Origin: DASRDB01 sp035652815 | Lineage (GTDB): Bacteria; Chloroflexota; Ktedonobacteria; Ktedonobacterales; Ktedonobacteraceae | Direction: 5' to 3' | Assembly: GCA_035652815.1 (NCBI GenBank) | Contig: DASRDB010000011.1 | Span: 1 to 64,000 of the forward strand | DNA length: 64,000 nt | Shown: positions 8,229 to 16,697 of the stretch, piece by piece | How the letters are laid out: the number at the start of each line of letters is the position of its first letter | Position numbering within the stretch: the stretch's first letter is position 1 | Translations under genes and position numbers: made by a program | Notes under the pieces: generated by a model | What the model saw: only the letters and a program-made list of their open reading frames with translations | What the model was told of the DNA's origin: nothing | Databases searched by the model: none

Positions 8229-8346
8229 TTAAAAAAACAGCTATGAGCTACACCTGTTGAAATTGTGACCTATTTCACTGGAATAAAGTGACGATTTTCA
8301 ATATACTGAAGAGTAGGAGATGTCATTTCATTTCAGGAGGTGTGCC

Positions 8347-9135
8347 ATGCAGCGAACCGCCCGGCGGCTTTTTATGATCGGGTTTATGGCGTTGATGCTG
8401 GCTGTGCTTCTCGCCTTTAGCCCATTAAGCGCGAGACCTTCTCAGGCCTATACAGGAGCGTCAACCTGGAAGGGTACAACGACATCGTGGGCAAATGTAC
8501 GAACGGGGCCGAGTACTGGCTATAGCATCGTAACAGTGTATGCGCCCAACACGCAGATCACCGTCTATGCCACAGTTTCCGGCCAGGCAGTCTGGAGTGG
8601 TATCTCGAACTGGTATCGCATTTCAAGTTTGACCAGCAGTCCACTGTACATTTACAGCGGGTTGGTTGTCTCATCAAATGGCAGTGGTGGCGGAAATGGG
8701 GGAAATCCATCACCGCAGGGGAAAGAGATTATTGTCAGTCTCTCGCACCAGTGGTTATGGGCCTATCAAAACGGTGTTCAGGTCTATAACACGCCTGTCA
8801 TGACCGGACGCCCGGCGCTTCCCACACCTACAGGCACCTATCACGTCTTTTTAAAGCAGCATCCCACCTGGTTCTACTCGCCCTGGCCCTATGGTTCGCC
8901 GTACTGGTATCCGCCAACTTTCATCAACTATGCGCTTGAGTGGCGCGCAGGCGGTTTCTTCCTGCATGACTCATGGTGGCATAGTGTCTATGGACCAGGC
9001 ACGAATGGCTGGCACTACGATCCCAAATTTGGCTGGCAATGGGGAACGCATGGCTGTGTAGCCATGCCACTATCCGCCGCCGCGTGGCTGTATAACTGGG
9101 CACCCATCGGCACAACAGTGCAGATCAATCCGTAA
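8347..9135 (+). CDS. Secreted L,D-transpeptidase (YkuD) with SH3-like domain
   Basis: 262 residues. A signal peptide or N-terminal anchor occupies about 1-33 (RRLFMIGFMALMLAVLLAFS). Residues 38-108 look like a bacterial SH3 domain (WANVRTGPSTGYSIVTVY), then a Gly-rich linker. The YkuD catalytic domain begins near KEIIVSLSHQWLWAYQNG and holds the motif THGCVAMP with nucleophile C237. Such enzymes make 3-3 peptidoglycan cross-links. ATG 8347 is chosen because AGGAGG at 8335-8340 is six bases upstream; ATG 8320 lacks such a site. Confidence 0.9.
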   Translation: MQRTARRLFMIGFMALMLAVLLAFSPLSARPSQAYTGASTWKGTTTSWANVRTGPSTGYSIVTVYAPNTQITVYATVSGQAVWSGISNWYRISSLTSSPLYIYSGLVVSSNGSGGGNGGNPSPQGKEIIVSLSHQWLWAYQNGVQVYNTPVMTGRPALPTPTGTYHVFLKQHPTWFYSPWPYGSPYWYPPTFINYALEWRAGGFFLHDSWWHSVYGPGTNGWHYDPKFGWQWGTHGCVAMPLSAAAWLYNWAPIGTTVQINP

Positions 9136-9150
9136 GGATGTTCAACCCAT

Positions 9151-9234
9151 GTCATCCTGAGCGCAGCGAAGGATCTCCGTTCCCGCACGATACGTTTTTG
9201 GGACACGGAGATCCTTCGCTGCGCTCAGGATGAC
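9151..9234. repeat. Family A palindromic repeat, 30-bp perfect arms
   Basis: The arm starting GTCATCCTGAGCGCAGCGAA (9151) pairs exactly over 30 bases with the arm ending at 9234. It follows the L,D-transpeptidase gene by 15 bases, in a terminator position. Confidence 0.85.
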
Positions 9235-9323
9235 ATGCTTTTGGGAAGATGTTATTCCGCCGCCGTCGCCCAATCAGGATGACATGCTTTTGGGAAGATG
9301 TTATTCCGCCGCCGTCGCCCCAA
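9226..9323. repeat. 49-bp tandem duplication across a gene end and repeat edge
   Basis: The 46-base segment 9226-9271 recurs at 9275-9320 without a mismatch. It joins the last nine bases of the family A repeat (CAGGATGAC) to the final codons of the minus-strand gene at 9301-9864. The second copy carries that gene's live 3' end; the first is a dead copy. Confidence 0.85.
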
Positions 9324-9864
9324 TAACGAAGGCATCCACTTCGCTGATTTTGCCACGCCAGTAGGGAACCTTGATCTTGTGGCCGCCGCTCATGATGGTG
9401 ACGTCCCGCATGTGGATGAAGCGAACGAGCAGGGGCAGGCCCTCTGGCCCAATCTCCGGCTGATCGGGTGGAGGGACGAGCGCGAGATAGTACTGGCCGA
9501 GGGCATCGGCGGTCTCCGGTTCGTTTTCGCGATGTAGCTCCTCGTTCAGATCAATGTAGAACTGGGCATAGTGAGCGGTGCTGACCATGATGCCGAAGAT
9601 AAGCAGGCCATGCATTTGCACCATCATCTCGATTTCCAGATCCTGCTGCTCCACCAGTTTTGCCCACATTTGCAGGGCAAAATCCTGCTCCCCATATTCT
9701 TTGATCCACAGATTTCGCCGCTCAATACGATTGAGCGGGCGAAATGGCACTGCTCCCTGGCTTGCACCCATAGTTGGGGAAGAGGAGTCCTCTGTCTCCT
9801 GCTCTTCAGGTCTTCCTGCTTCTATGCCGCCGTCAATTTGCTGTATATCCGGTGTTTCTGCCAT
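9301..9864 (-). CDS. Conserved-looking hypothetical protein, 187 aa
   Basis: Function not recognised. The first 45 residues are acidic and probably disordered (EEQETEDSSS). The middle is helical, with aromatic- and Met-rich stretches (EIEMMVQMHGLLIFGIMVS, AHYAQFYIDLNEELHREN), and the C-terminal part looks like mixed sheet (MSGGHKIKVPYWRGKISEV). No signal peptide or clear membrane helix is seen. Codon use resembles the neighbours. Its 3' end has been tandemly duplicated together with part of a palindromic repeat. It is 55 bases downstream of the PBP gene on the same strand and may be co-transcribed. Confidence 0.7.
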   Translation of the reverse strand: MAETPDIQQIDGGIEAGRPEEQETEDSSSPTMGASQGAVPFRPLNRIERRNLWIKEYGEQDFALQMWAKLVEQQDLEIEMMVQMHGLLIFGIMVSTAHYAQFYIDLNEELHRENEPETADALGQYYLALVPPPDQPEIGPEGLPLLVRFIHMRDVTIMSGGHKIKVPYWRGKISEVDAFVIGATAAE

Positions 9865-9919
9865 AGATCTATCTTTCTTTTCAGGATGCGTTTATTATAT
9901 ACCAACCCGCATTCCCTAT

Positions 9920-12430
9920 CTACCCACCCGGCTGTGGAGGGCCACCCGGCGGCGTGGGATTGCACTTATCCCCGTTACACGGTGGATTACAGTCGTTGCC
10001 GCCATCGCATTTCGGAGGTTGGAATGTGTAGTTGCCCTGGATGGTGGGCATAGTGCCATCTATGAACCAGTCGGTGATGGTTGGCTCGCCGGGATGCGGC
10101 AGCAGGCCTGTGTAAGCTGAAACGGTGCCGAGATGGACGTCGGCGGGCCGGATGAAATCACTGGGCGGGAAGTTGTAGTATTGCGAGGCATACTCCATCA
10201 CATCATGCCAGATGGGACCTGCGCCGGTGATACCGATAACGTTCTGCATGATACTGTTATCGCTGTTGCCAGCCCAGACGCCTACTGTCAGGTAAGGGGT
10301 ATAGCCCATTGTCCAGTTATCGCGGAAGCTATCAGTTGTGCCGGTTTTGGCTGCTGCCGGGCGATCCAGTTCCAGCGGGTTGCCCGGGCCGAATTCGTGA
10401 TAGCGCGATTTCTTGTCGGAGAGGATGCTACTCATCAGGAATGCAACATCTTCACGAACGGCGCGCACGCCATATGGATGTGCCTCGTCATACTTGTAGA
10501 CGACGTTGCCCTGGCTATCGGTAATCTCCAGGACGGTGGTCTGGGGCACGCGAATACCGCGATTGGCAAAGGTGGCATAAGCGCCCGTGAGATGCAGCAG
10601 GGAGACTTCTGCCGTTCCCAGGGCCAGTGATGGGCCAAGCGTGTTCGGATTGCGGCTGGCGATTTCGGTCAGTCCCAGGCGAGCCGCCATGTTCAGCACG
10701 TTGGGAATGCCCGCGAACTCGAGAGCGTCGATGGCCGGAATATTGAACGAGTTGGCGATGGCGTTGCGCACCGTCATCGGAAAGCCCGTATGGAATTTGC
10801 CGTCGTAGTTCTGCGGCGTGTAGTACTGATTTGGGCCGGTTGGCGTCGGATAAATGGTTTTGTGATCGGGAATAATCATCGCCGGATACCAGCCCATCTC
10901 GAAGGCAGTGGCGTAGATAACCGGCTTGATGGACGAACCCGGCTGGCGCAGGGCATCGGCGGCAGAGTTGAATTTGCCGCGTACCTGTGGACTGTTATCG
11001 TTGAAGTTCGCGCTGCCGTTCATCGCCAGAATTTCGCCATTAAAAGGATTCTCGACTACTACGGCGGCGTTATGCACCTGGTTTTGTGTATCGAGTGGGC
11101 CATAGCAGCCCAGGTAGTTATCGCAGGTCACTTTATAAAGGTGATCGTAAGTGATCTGCTCGACTTTTTTCTCCAGGTTCAGGTCGAGCGTGGTGTAGAT
11201 GTTATACCCGCCTGTGAAGAGATTATCCGCGCCGAAGAGGGGTACCAGCACCTCGTCGATGACATAGCGCACGAAATGAGGAGCCTGCATCCCCTGTTTG
11301 GAGCTGAAGGACTGGAACTTGAACTTTGCCATCTCCTGCTGCGCCTGCTGTTCCTGAGCGGGCGTAATCATGTGCAGTTCCACCATGAAGTCAAGGACGA
11401 TTTTTTGCCGGTCAAGCGCGGCCTGTTTGTTGATAATAGGATTATAGTAGGACGGCAACTGCGGCAGACCCGCCAGCATCGAGGCCTGGGCAAGGTCAAG
11501 CTGCGCCGCAGCCGGAATACAGTGTGACTTTGTGCATTTTGGCTGGAGATTGAAGAAGTCCTGGGCCGCCGCTTCGATGCCGTAGTTCAGGTCGCCATAG
11601 TAGACGGTGTTCAGGTACATCTCCATGATCTTCCACTTCGGATACTGCTGCGTCAGCCCATAAGCCAGCAGCGCTTCCTCGGCTTTGATTTGTACGGTGC
11701 GCGGCTGATTCAGAAATAACTCGTTTTTAATGAGCTGCTGCGTAATGGTGCTGCCACCCTCGACGACCGTCTGGTTTTGGAAGTTGGTCGCGGCGGCGCG
11801 CAGGATGCCCTGGATATCCACGCCGCTATTGGTCCAGAAGGTATGGTCTTCGGCGGCAACGGTGGCATTGATCAGCAATGGAGAAATATCGCTATAACTG
11901 ACGTAGGTGCGACGACCATAGCGCGGGTCATATAGATTGTAGAGCAATTGCCCATGCCGATCGTAAATGTGAGTGGTCTGAAATTGTGTATGATCGGCAA
12001 TGCCGTTTAATAGTGGTAGTTGCGACTGATAATAGGCAAAGGCCGCTCCCATTGTGCCGGAGAGCAGTGTGAATAACACAGCTAAAATGATACTTATCGC
12101 GGCCACCATGCGCGGCCCTGTCTGGTCCACATGACCATAGCGCTTGTGCCGCCGCCGGTACATCAATATGCGGTTGACGCGCGCCCTTCGCGATGCTGAC
12201 GCAGAAATATCTACAGCAGGAGCGCTTATACGTCTGCCACGCGCTCGTGATGCGCTCAATGCTACCGGCTGGCGGCTCTCCTCGTGTCCATTATGCCCAT
12301 TAGAGGAGCGGTCCGGCAACATAGGCACGAGAACCGCGCCCTTATCATCGACAAATTCTTTTGGTAAAGGCCGAACTTCTAGCGTTTCATCGTCATCATC
12401 ATGATTATGTTGTATAATATTTTCATCCAT
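9920..12430 (-). CDS. Class A penicillin-binding protein (transglycosylase/transpeptidase)
   Basis: 836 residues. A long cytoplasmic N-terminus (His/Asp-rich start, then basic) precedes one membrane anchor at about 107-133. The GT51 glycosyltransferase domain has AAEDHTFWTNSGVD with catalytic E194, then EGGSTITQQLIKN. The transpeptidase domain has SSIK (S499), SFN and KTGTT (K695). The enzyme polymerises and cross-links peptidoglycan outside the membrane. The end is Cys/Pro/Gly-rich (CDGGNDCNPPCNGDKCNP), suggesting disulfides or a wall-spanning tail. In the glycosyltransferase motif, Asn stands where many homologues have His (EDHxFxxHxG). Confidence 0.95.
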   Translation of the reverse strand: MDENIIQHNHDDDDETLEVRPLPKEFVDDKGAVLVPMLPDRSSNGHNGHEESRQPVALSASRARGRRISAPAVDISASASRRARVNRILMYRRRHKRYGHVDQTGPRMVAAISIILAVLFTLLSGTMGAAFAYYQSQLPLLNGIADHTQFQTTHIYDRHGQLLYNLYDPRYGRRTYVSYSDISPLLINATVAAEDHTFWTNSGVDIQGILRAAATNFQNQTVVEGGSTITQQLIKNELFLNQPRTVQIKAEEALLAYGLTQQYPKWKIMEMYLNTVYYGDLNYGIEAAAQDFFNLQPKCTKSHCIPAAAQLDLAQASMLAGLPQLPSYYNPIINKQAALDRQKIVLDFMVELHMITPAQEQQAQQEMAKFKFQSFSSKQGMQAPHFVRYVIDEVLVPLFGADNLFTGGYNIYTTLDLNLEKKVEQITYDHLYKVTCDNYLGCYGPLDTQNQVHNAAVVVENPFNGEILAMNGSANFNDNSPQVRGKFNSAADALRQPGSSIKPVIYATAFEMGWYPAMIIPDHKTIYPTPTGPNQYYTPQNYDGKFHTGFPMTVRNAIANSFNIPAIDALEFAGIPNVLNMAARLGLTEIASRNPNTLGPSLALGTAEVSLLHLTGAYATFANRGIRVPQTTVLEITDSQGNVVYKYDEAHPYGVRAVREDVAFLMSSILSDKKSRYHEFGPGNPLELDRPAAAKTGTTDSFRDNWTMGYTPYLTVGVWAGNSDNSIMQNVIGITGAGPIWHDVMEYASQYYNFPPSDFIRPADVHLGTVSAYTGLLPHPGEPTITDWFIDGTMPTIQGNYTFQPPKCDGGNDCNPPCNGDKCNPTPPGGPPQPGG

Positions 12431-12524
12431 AGAATGATCTGCCTTTCATAGGAAGAGGCCCAAGCCTGCCTTTTTCCCCACACTTGTTACCACTATGTAT
12501 CATAGCATACCGGGCCTTTGCTGC

Positions 12525-12553
12525 TTGACTTATGCGTAGTGAATAGGTACATT
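12525..12553 (+). promoter_or_regulatory. Sigma-70-type promoter upstream of the 12692 gene
   Basis: TTGACT (12525-12530) and TACATT (12548-12553) are separated by 17 bases. A second candidate, TTGTAG 12573-12578 with TATAAC 12595-12600 and a 16-base spacer, lies between it and the gene. Confidence 0.5.
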
Positions 12554-12691
12554 TGGTGTATGGAATGGTGCCTTGTAGAGAAAGTATCATATTGTATAAC
12601 GCACAGTTCCCTGTAGACGTTTCAAAGTGTGCAACCCCTGTTCCTGCATTTCGTAGTAATAAGAAGAAAGCAGGGTAAAGGAGGGAGATGT

Positions 12692-13309
12692 ATGAGCCAG
12701 CAAGAACTGCTTCCAGAGGAACCGCAAGGCCAGTACGGCGCTTCCTCGGAAGATGAAGAGATATATCAACCACCACAGCCGTATACCTGGTCGGGCAAGG
12801 TGGGCCAGGAGGCTATGCCTCGCGATGAGCCGCCATCAAGCTATGATCCTACTATCATGCAGGACTACCAGGCGGGATATCGAGCGCAAGACGAGGCTCC
12901 GGCTGTTGATCTACAGCCGCCATACCAGTACAATCCATATATGCCGGATGGCGATGCTCAAGAACAGGGATATCGCCCGTATAATACGTACACCTATAAC
13001 AATGCCAGCAATCAGAACTATCAGAATAACGGACAGGTGCCGCCCTGGGCGCGCCCGCAGGAGCGCCGCTATGGTCCCTGGCGCTTCGGCTCAATCCTGA
13101 TGATCTTGATTTTTATCAGCATTCTCCAGGGTGTTTTCTCGCATGGCGGTTTCGTCTTTGGCCATATATTCGGCGTGTTCCTGGGTGTTATATGGCCCAT
13201 TTTTATCCTTTTGTTCTTTTTCAGCATGTTTGCTCGCAGAGCCGTGTGGGGCGGGCGGCGCAGACGCGGCCCCTGGTGGTACGGACGGCGCGGCCCCTGG
13301 TGGTGGTAG
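12692..13309 (+). CDS. Hypothetical two-helix membrane protein with Trp/Arg tail
   Basis: 205 residues, function not recognised. Residues 1-125 are Gln/Pro/Tyr/Asn-rich and probably disordered (YRPYNTYTYNNASNQNYQNN). Two hydrophobic helices follow (SILMILIFISILQGVF and FGVFLGVIWPIFILLFFFSM), separated by a His/Gly/Phe loop. The end is a basic aromatic tail with GPWWY and GPWWW. A disordered head and interfacial Trp/Arg tail suggest a membrane-associated scaffold, but this is inference. ATG 12692 follows AAAGGAGGG at 12678-12686; an overlapping ATG at 12688 is out of frame. It is divergent from the PBP gene. Confidence 0.8.
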   Translation: MSQQELLPEEPQGQYGASSEDEEIYQPPQPYTWSGKVGQEAMPRDEPPSSYDPTIMQDYQAGYRAQDEAPAVDLQPPYQYNPYMPDGDAQEQGYRPYNTYTYNNASNQNYQNNGQVPPWARPQERRYGPWRFGSILMILIFISILQGVFSHGGFVFGHIFGVFLGVIWPIFILLFFFSMFARRAVWGGRRRRGPWWYGRRGPWWW

Positions 13310-13360
13310 CCTGATGAACATTTATCATCAAGAACGATAATCGGAGCGGCCCTCGCCCAT

Positions 13361-13430
13361 GTCATGCTGAGCGCAGCGAAGCATCTCGATGAGCCTCGAC
13401 GTGGAGATGCTTCGCTGCGCTCAGCATGAC
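13361..13430. repeat. Family A repeat, GTCATGC variant
   Basis: Arms begin GTCATGCTGAGCGCAGCGAA and end in the matching GCATGAC. Compared with other copies the C-to-G change in the left arm is matched by the opposite change on the right, so pairing is kept. Confidence 0.85.
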
Positions 13431-13486
13431 AGAGCTGGCGGGAGTGGAGATGTTCAAACTAAAAAAATCGTCAGTAGAGAAGGACA

Positions 13487-14374
13487 TTGACAGAGATAGA
13501 GCATGGCATCGATGCGGTGCCGGATGACATAGACCTGACCAATATACGCGAACTGCGCAACTTTCTATACACTCACCACATGCGGCCCAACAAAGCGTTT
13601 GGGCAAAATTTTTTAGTTGACCGCAACGTTTTGCGGCGCATCATCGAGGCGGCAGAAGTTACGAAGGATGACACGGTGCTGGAAGTGGGCGCGGGTACCG
13701 GCGTTTTGACACGCGAACTGGCAAAGCGCGCCCGGCGTGTGGTCGCCGTAGAGTTGGAGCGCGATATGCTGACGCTGCTCCGCAAAACCACGCGCCCGTT
13801 TTCTAATGTCGAACTGGTGGAGCGCAACCTGCTGTATGTGAATCCAGTAGACCTTTTCGACAGCGAACCATACAAACTGGTGGCGAATCTGCCGTATTAT
13901 ATTACAGCGCCGACCTTTCGCCATTTTCTGGAAAGCGAGAATGCGCCGCGCCTCTTAGTGGTGATGGTGCAGTACGAAGTAGCTCAGCGCATCGTTGCCG
14001 CGCCAGGCGATTTGAGTTTGCTCGGCGTGAGCATTCAATTTTACGGGCGGCCCGAAATTATTGCCCGCGTTCCTGCTGGCGCTTTTTATCCCGCTCCAAA
14101 GGTCGACTCTGCTATTTTGCGAGTAGAGGTGCGCGACGATGTGCCATTGACTTCTGCTGAGCGGGATCGCTTTTTTCGCGTGGTGCAGGCCGGTTTTGCT
14201 GAAAAGCGCAAACAATTGCATAATTCGCTCACTCATCACCTGCATTATAAGAATGAACAGGTGCGGTCGTGGTTACAAGAGGCGGGCGTGAATCCCAGCC
14301 GCCGCGCTGAAACACTCAGTATCGAGGAGTGGCTCCGTTTGTGGAGAGAGATTGAGAAGAAATCAGGTAGTTAA
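13487..14374 (+). CDS. rsmA: 16S rRNA dimethyladenosine transferase
   Basis: 295 residues. RsmA (KsgA) dimethylates two adjacent adenosines near the 3' end of 16S rRNA during 30S maturation. Seen are the start KAFGQNFLVDRNVL, the SAM motif VLEVGAGTGVLTREL, VAVELERDM, and the catalytic NLPYYIT motif. The C-terminal helical domain (AGFAEKRKQLHNSL) is complete. TTG 13487 is the only upstream start that keeps the N-terminal helix; AGAGAAGG lies just three bases before it, so the exact start is uncertain. The kinase gene follows after two bases, so they probably form an operon. Confidence 0.93.
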   Translation: MTEIEHGIDAVPDDIDLTNIRELRNFLYTHHMRPNKAFGQNFLVDRNVLRRIIEAAEVTKDDTVLEVGAGTGVLTRELAKRARRVVAVELERDMLTLLRKTTRPFSNVELVERNLLYVNPVDLFDSEPYKLVANLPYYITAPTFRHFLESENAPRLLVVMVQYEVAQRIVAAPGDLSLLGVSIQFYGRPEIIARVPAGAFYPAPKVDSAILRVEVRDDVPLTSAERDRFFRVVQAGFAEKRKQLHNSLTHHLHYKNEQVRSWLQEAGVNPSRRAETLSIEEWLRLWREIEKKSGS

Positions 14375-14376
14375 TC

Positions 14377-16527
14377 ATGGAAGACGCAGAAGCACAGACA
14401 ACCGAAGTCACAACTTCACCAACAACGACCAATACATCTGAGCCGCTGCAAGAGGATGAACAGCAGCAGTTTTGTGATACGTGCGGGGCGGCCAACCCCC
14501 CTACGGCGCGTTTCTGTCAGAACTGCGCTTCCCTGCTGCCTTTTCAAAAGCACCCGACCGGCACACTGCCCGAGCAAACTTTGCTGGCCGGGCGTTATGA
14601 ATTGGTCACACGCATTGGGCAGGGTGGTATGGGCGCAGTCTATAAGGCAGCCGATACCAAGTTCAATAATCGCTCGGTGGCGATCAAAGAGATGAGCAGC
14701 GCCGGTCTGCCGCCTGCCCGCTTGCAGGAGGCCGAGGCGGCCTTTGAGCGTGAGGCGCACCTGCTCGCCGACCTGATGCACCCCAACCTTCCACGTATCA
14801 TCGATCATTTTACCGAAAACCAGCGCTCGTACCTGGTGATGGACTTTATTGAGGGTCAGACGCTGGAGGAATACCTGGAATCGGTTGGCGGTGGTCCGCT
14901 CCCTGTCGATCAGGTGGTGAAGTGGGCCGAGCAGCTTTGCGACGTGTTGAGCTACCTGCATAATCACCAGCCGCCCATCGTCTTTCGCGACCTGAAACCC
15001 GCCAATGTGATGATTAGCGAAAACGGGCATATTTACCTGATCGATTTCGGCATTGCGCGTATCTTCAAGCCTGGGAAGCAGCATGACACAGTGGCGCTCG
15101 GCTCGCCCGGCTACGCCGCGCCCGAGCAGTACGGCAAGGCGCAGAGTACGCCGCGCTCGGATATCTATAGCCTCGGCGCGCTACTGCATCAACTGTTGAC
15201 GGGAATGGACCCCAGCGAGCAGCCATTTTTCTTCCGGCCTGCCTCTGACGTAAATCCGGCAGTCAATCCCGCCCTGAGCGCCCTGTTGCAGCGTATGCTC
15301 GACATGGACAGCGAGCGGCGACCCGCCAGCGCCGAGGAAGTTTTACAGGCCCTGCACGTGGCAGTGGCGAAGGTGACGCCGCAGGAACTGACCATGACCG
15401 CGACCGATCCCCTGCTTGACGAGGCGCAGCGACTTTACAGGCAGCGCCGGTTTGACGATGCATTGGCAGTTTATTCAAAGGCGCTGGCGGTAAATGGGGC
15501 GAACGCCCTCGCCTGGCAGGGAGCAGGTCTGGCGCATGGACAACGCGGTCAGCATAAGCGCGCACTTGAAGCATTTGATCGCGCCCTGGAATTGAATCCC
15601 ATGCTGGTAACATCTCTGATCGGCAAGGCGACTGCCCTGAGCAAACTGGGCCGCTACCAGGAAGCGCTGGCGGCCTTCGAGCGCGCCCTGCAACTGGACC
15701 CCAATAATGCTGCCGCCTGGAATGGCAAGGGCGCGGCCCTTAACGTCCTGCGGCGTCCGAACGAGGCCTTGAATGCGTTCGACATGGCACTGCGCTTTGA
15801 TCCGCAGATGGTTCAGGCCTGGAATAACAAAGGGCTGGTGCTGTACGAAACTGGCCGCTATGCTGAGGCGCAAAAAGCTTATCAAGAAGCGCTTGACCTC
15901 GATCCTCAAAGCGCGGTCGCCTGCTTTGGCGTTGGGCAGGCGCTGTACGCGCAGCGAAAACTGCGCCCGGCCTTGCGTATGTTTGAGCAGGCCTTGCGTA
16001 TCGATGATCGTTTTGCCGAGGCCTGGAACCGGCGCGGCAATGTTCTCGATGAACTGGGAGATACAACGGCAGCGCTGCAATCATATGATCGCGCCCTTGG
16101 CCTCGATAATCACATGGCGGCGGCCTGGAATGGGAAAGCAGGTGTCTTGCGCCAGCTTGGCCGCTACTACGACGCGCTCGCCGCCTACAAACACGCGCTG
16201 GATATCGACCCGAATTTCGCGCTCGCCTGGAACGGCAGGGGCAATACCTACTACAACATGGGCAATTACTACGACGCGCTGGTGGCCTACGACCGCGCTT
16301 TGAAGCTGAATCCGCGCCTGGCCACCGCCTGGCACAACAAGTCGCTGGTCCTCTATCGTCTTGCGCGCTATACCGAATCGCTGCAAGCCGCCGACGAGGC
16401 CATTCACCTGCGCCCCAACGACCCCGATCACTGGCAGCGTAAAGCCGACGCCCTCAAAGCCTTGCGCCGCAAACAGGAGGCCCGTTTCGCGGAAGCGCAG
16501 GCGCAGAGGCTGCGGGGGAGTATATGA
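14377..16527 (+). CDS. Ser/Thr protein kinase with zinc ribbon and TPR array
   Basis: 716 residues. A short zinc ribbon (C33, C36, C47, C50) precedes a protein kinase domain at about 72-335: Gly loop GQGGMGAVYK, VAIK lysine K104, catalytic loop FRDLKPAN with D205, and DFG in LIDFGIAR. Phe replaces His in the usual HRD. From about 345 to the end run ten to eleven TPR units ending in motifs such as ALELNP, ALQLDP and ALDIDP. No membrane helix is seen, so this is a soluble kinase with a protein-binding array. Tight coupling to rsmA is notable, but the substrate is unknown. Confidence 0.92.
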   Translation: MEDAEAQTTEVTTSPTTTNTSEPLQEDEQQQFCDTCGAANPPTARFCQNCASLLPFQKHPTGTLPEQTLLAGRYELVTRIGQGGMGAVYKAADTKFNNRSVAIKEMSSAGLPPARLQEAEAAFEREAHLLADLMHPNLPRIIDHFTENQRSYLVMDFIEGQTLEEYLESVGGGPLPVDQVVKWAEQLCDVLSYLHNHQPPIVFRDLKPANVMISENGHIYLIDFGIARIFKPGKQHDTVALGSPGYAAPEQYGKAQSTPRSDIYSLGALLHQLLTGMDPSEQPFFFRPASDVNPAVNPALSALLQRMLDMDSERRPASAEEVLQALHVAVAKVTPQELTMTATDPLLDEAQRLYRQRRFDDALAVYSKALAVNGANALAWQGAGLAHGQRGQHKRALEAFDRALELNPMLVTSLIGKATALSKLGRYQEALAAFERALQLDPNNAAAWNGKGAALNVLRRPNEALNAFDMALRFDPQMVQAWNNKGLVLYETGRYAEAQKAYQEALDLDPQSAVACFGVGQALYAQRKLRPALRMFEQALRIDDRFAEAWNRRGNVLDELGDTTAALQSYDRALGLDNHMAAAWNGKAGVLRQLGRYYDALAAYKHALDIDPNFALAWNGRGNTYYNMGNYYDALVAYDRALKLNPRLATAWHNKSLVLYRLARYTESLQAADEAIHLRPNDPDHWQRKADALKALRRKQEARFAEAQAQRLRGSI

Positions 16528-16550
16528 CGAATGCCCTGCGGGCGTTTTCC

Positions 16551-16697
16551 GTAGAGACAGGGGGCTGTGGTGAGGTGGAGTGGGGGCCTGGTGCCTGTCC
16601 CGGGGTGGGGTGGGGAAAACGCGCGAAGTCCAACCACGCCGCCCCCAGGACAGGCACAAGGCCCCCGCACCGCCACCCATCATCCCCCTGTCCCTAC
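16551..16697. repeat. Family F long inverted repeat, overlaps menA stop
   Basis: About 147 bp with outer ends GTAGAGACAGGGGG and CCCCCTGTCCCTAC, and inner arms GGTGCCTGTCC and GGACAGGCAC. It matches the element at 24233-24389. On the minus strand its CTTGTAGG end supplies the TAG stop of the convergent menA gene. No transposase is inside. Confidence 0.8.

Noticed and set aside
10790..11527. 245-codon plus-strand frame inside the PBP gene
   Set aside because: Antisense to the transpeptidase and glycosyltransferase coding sequence; no start context or family signs.
16551..16697. Insertion sequence with its own transposase
   Set aside because: Only about 150 bp and no open frame coding for a transposase; treated as a non-autonomous repeat.
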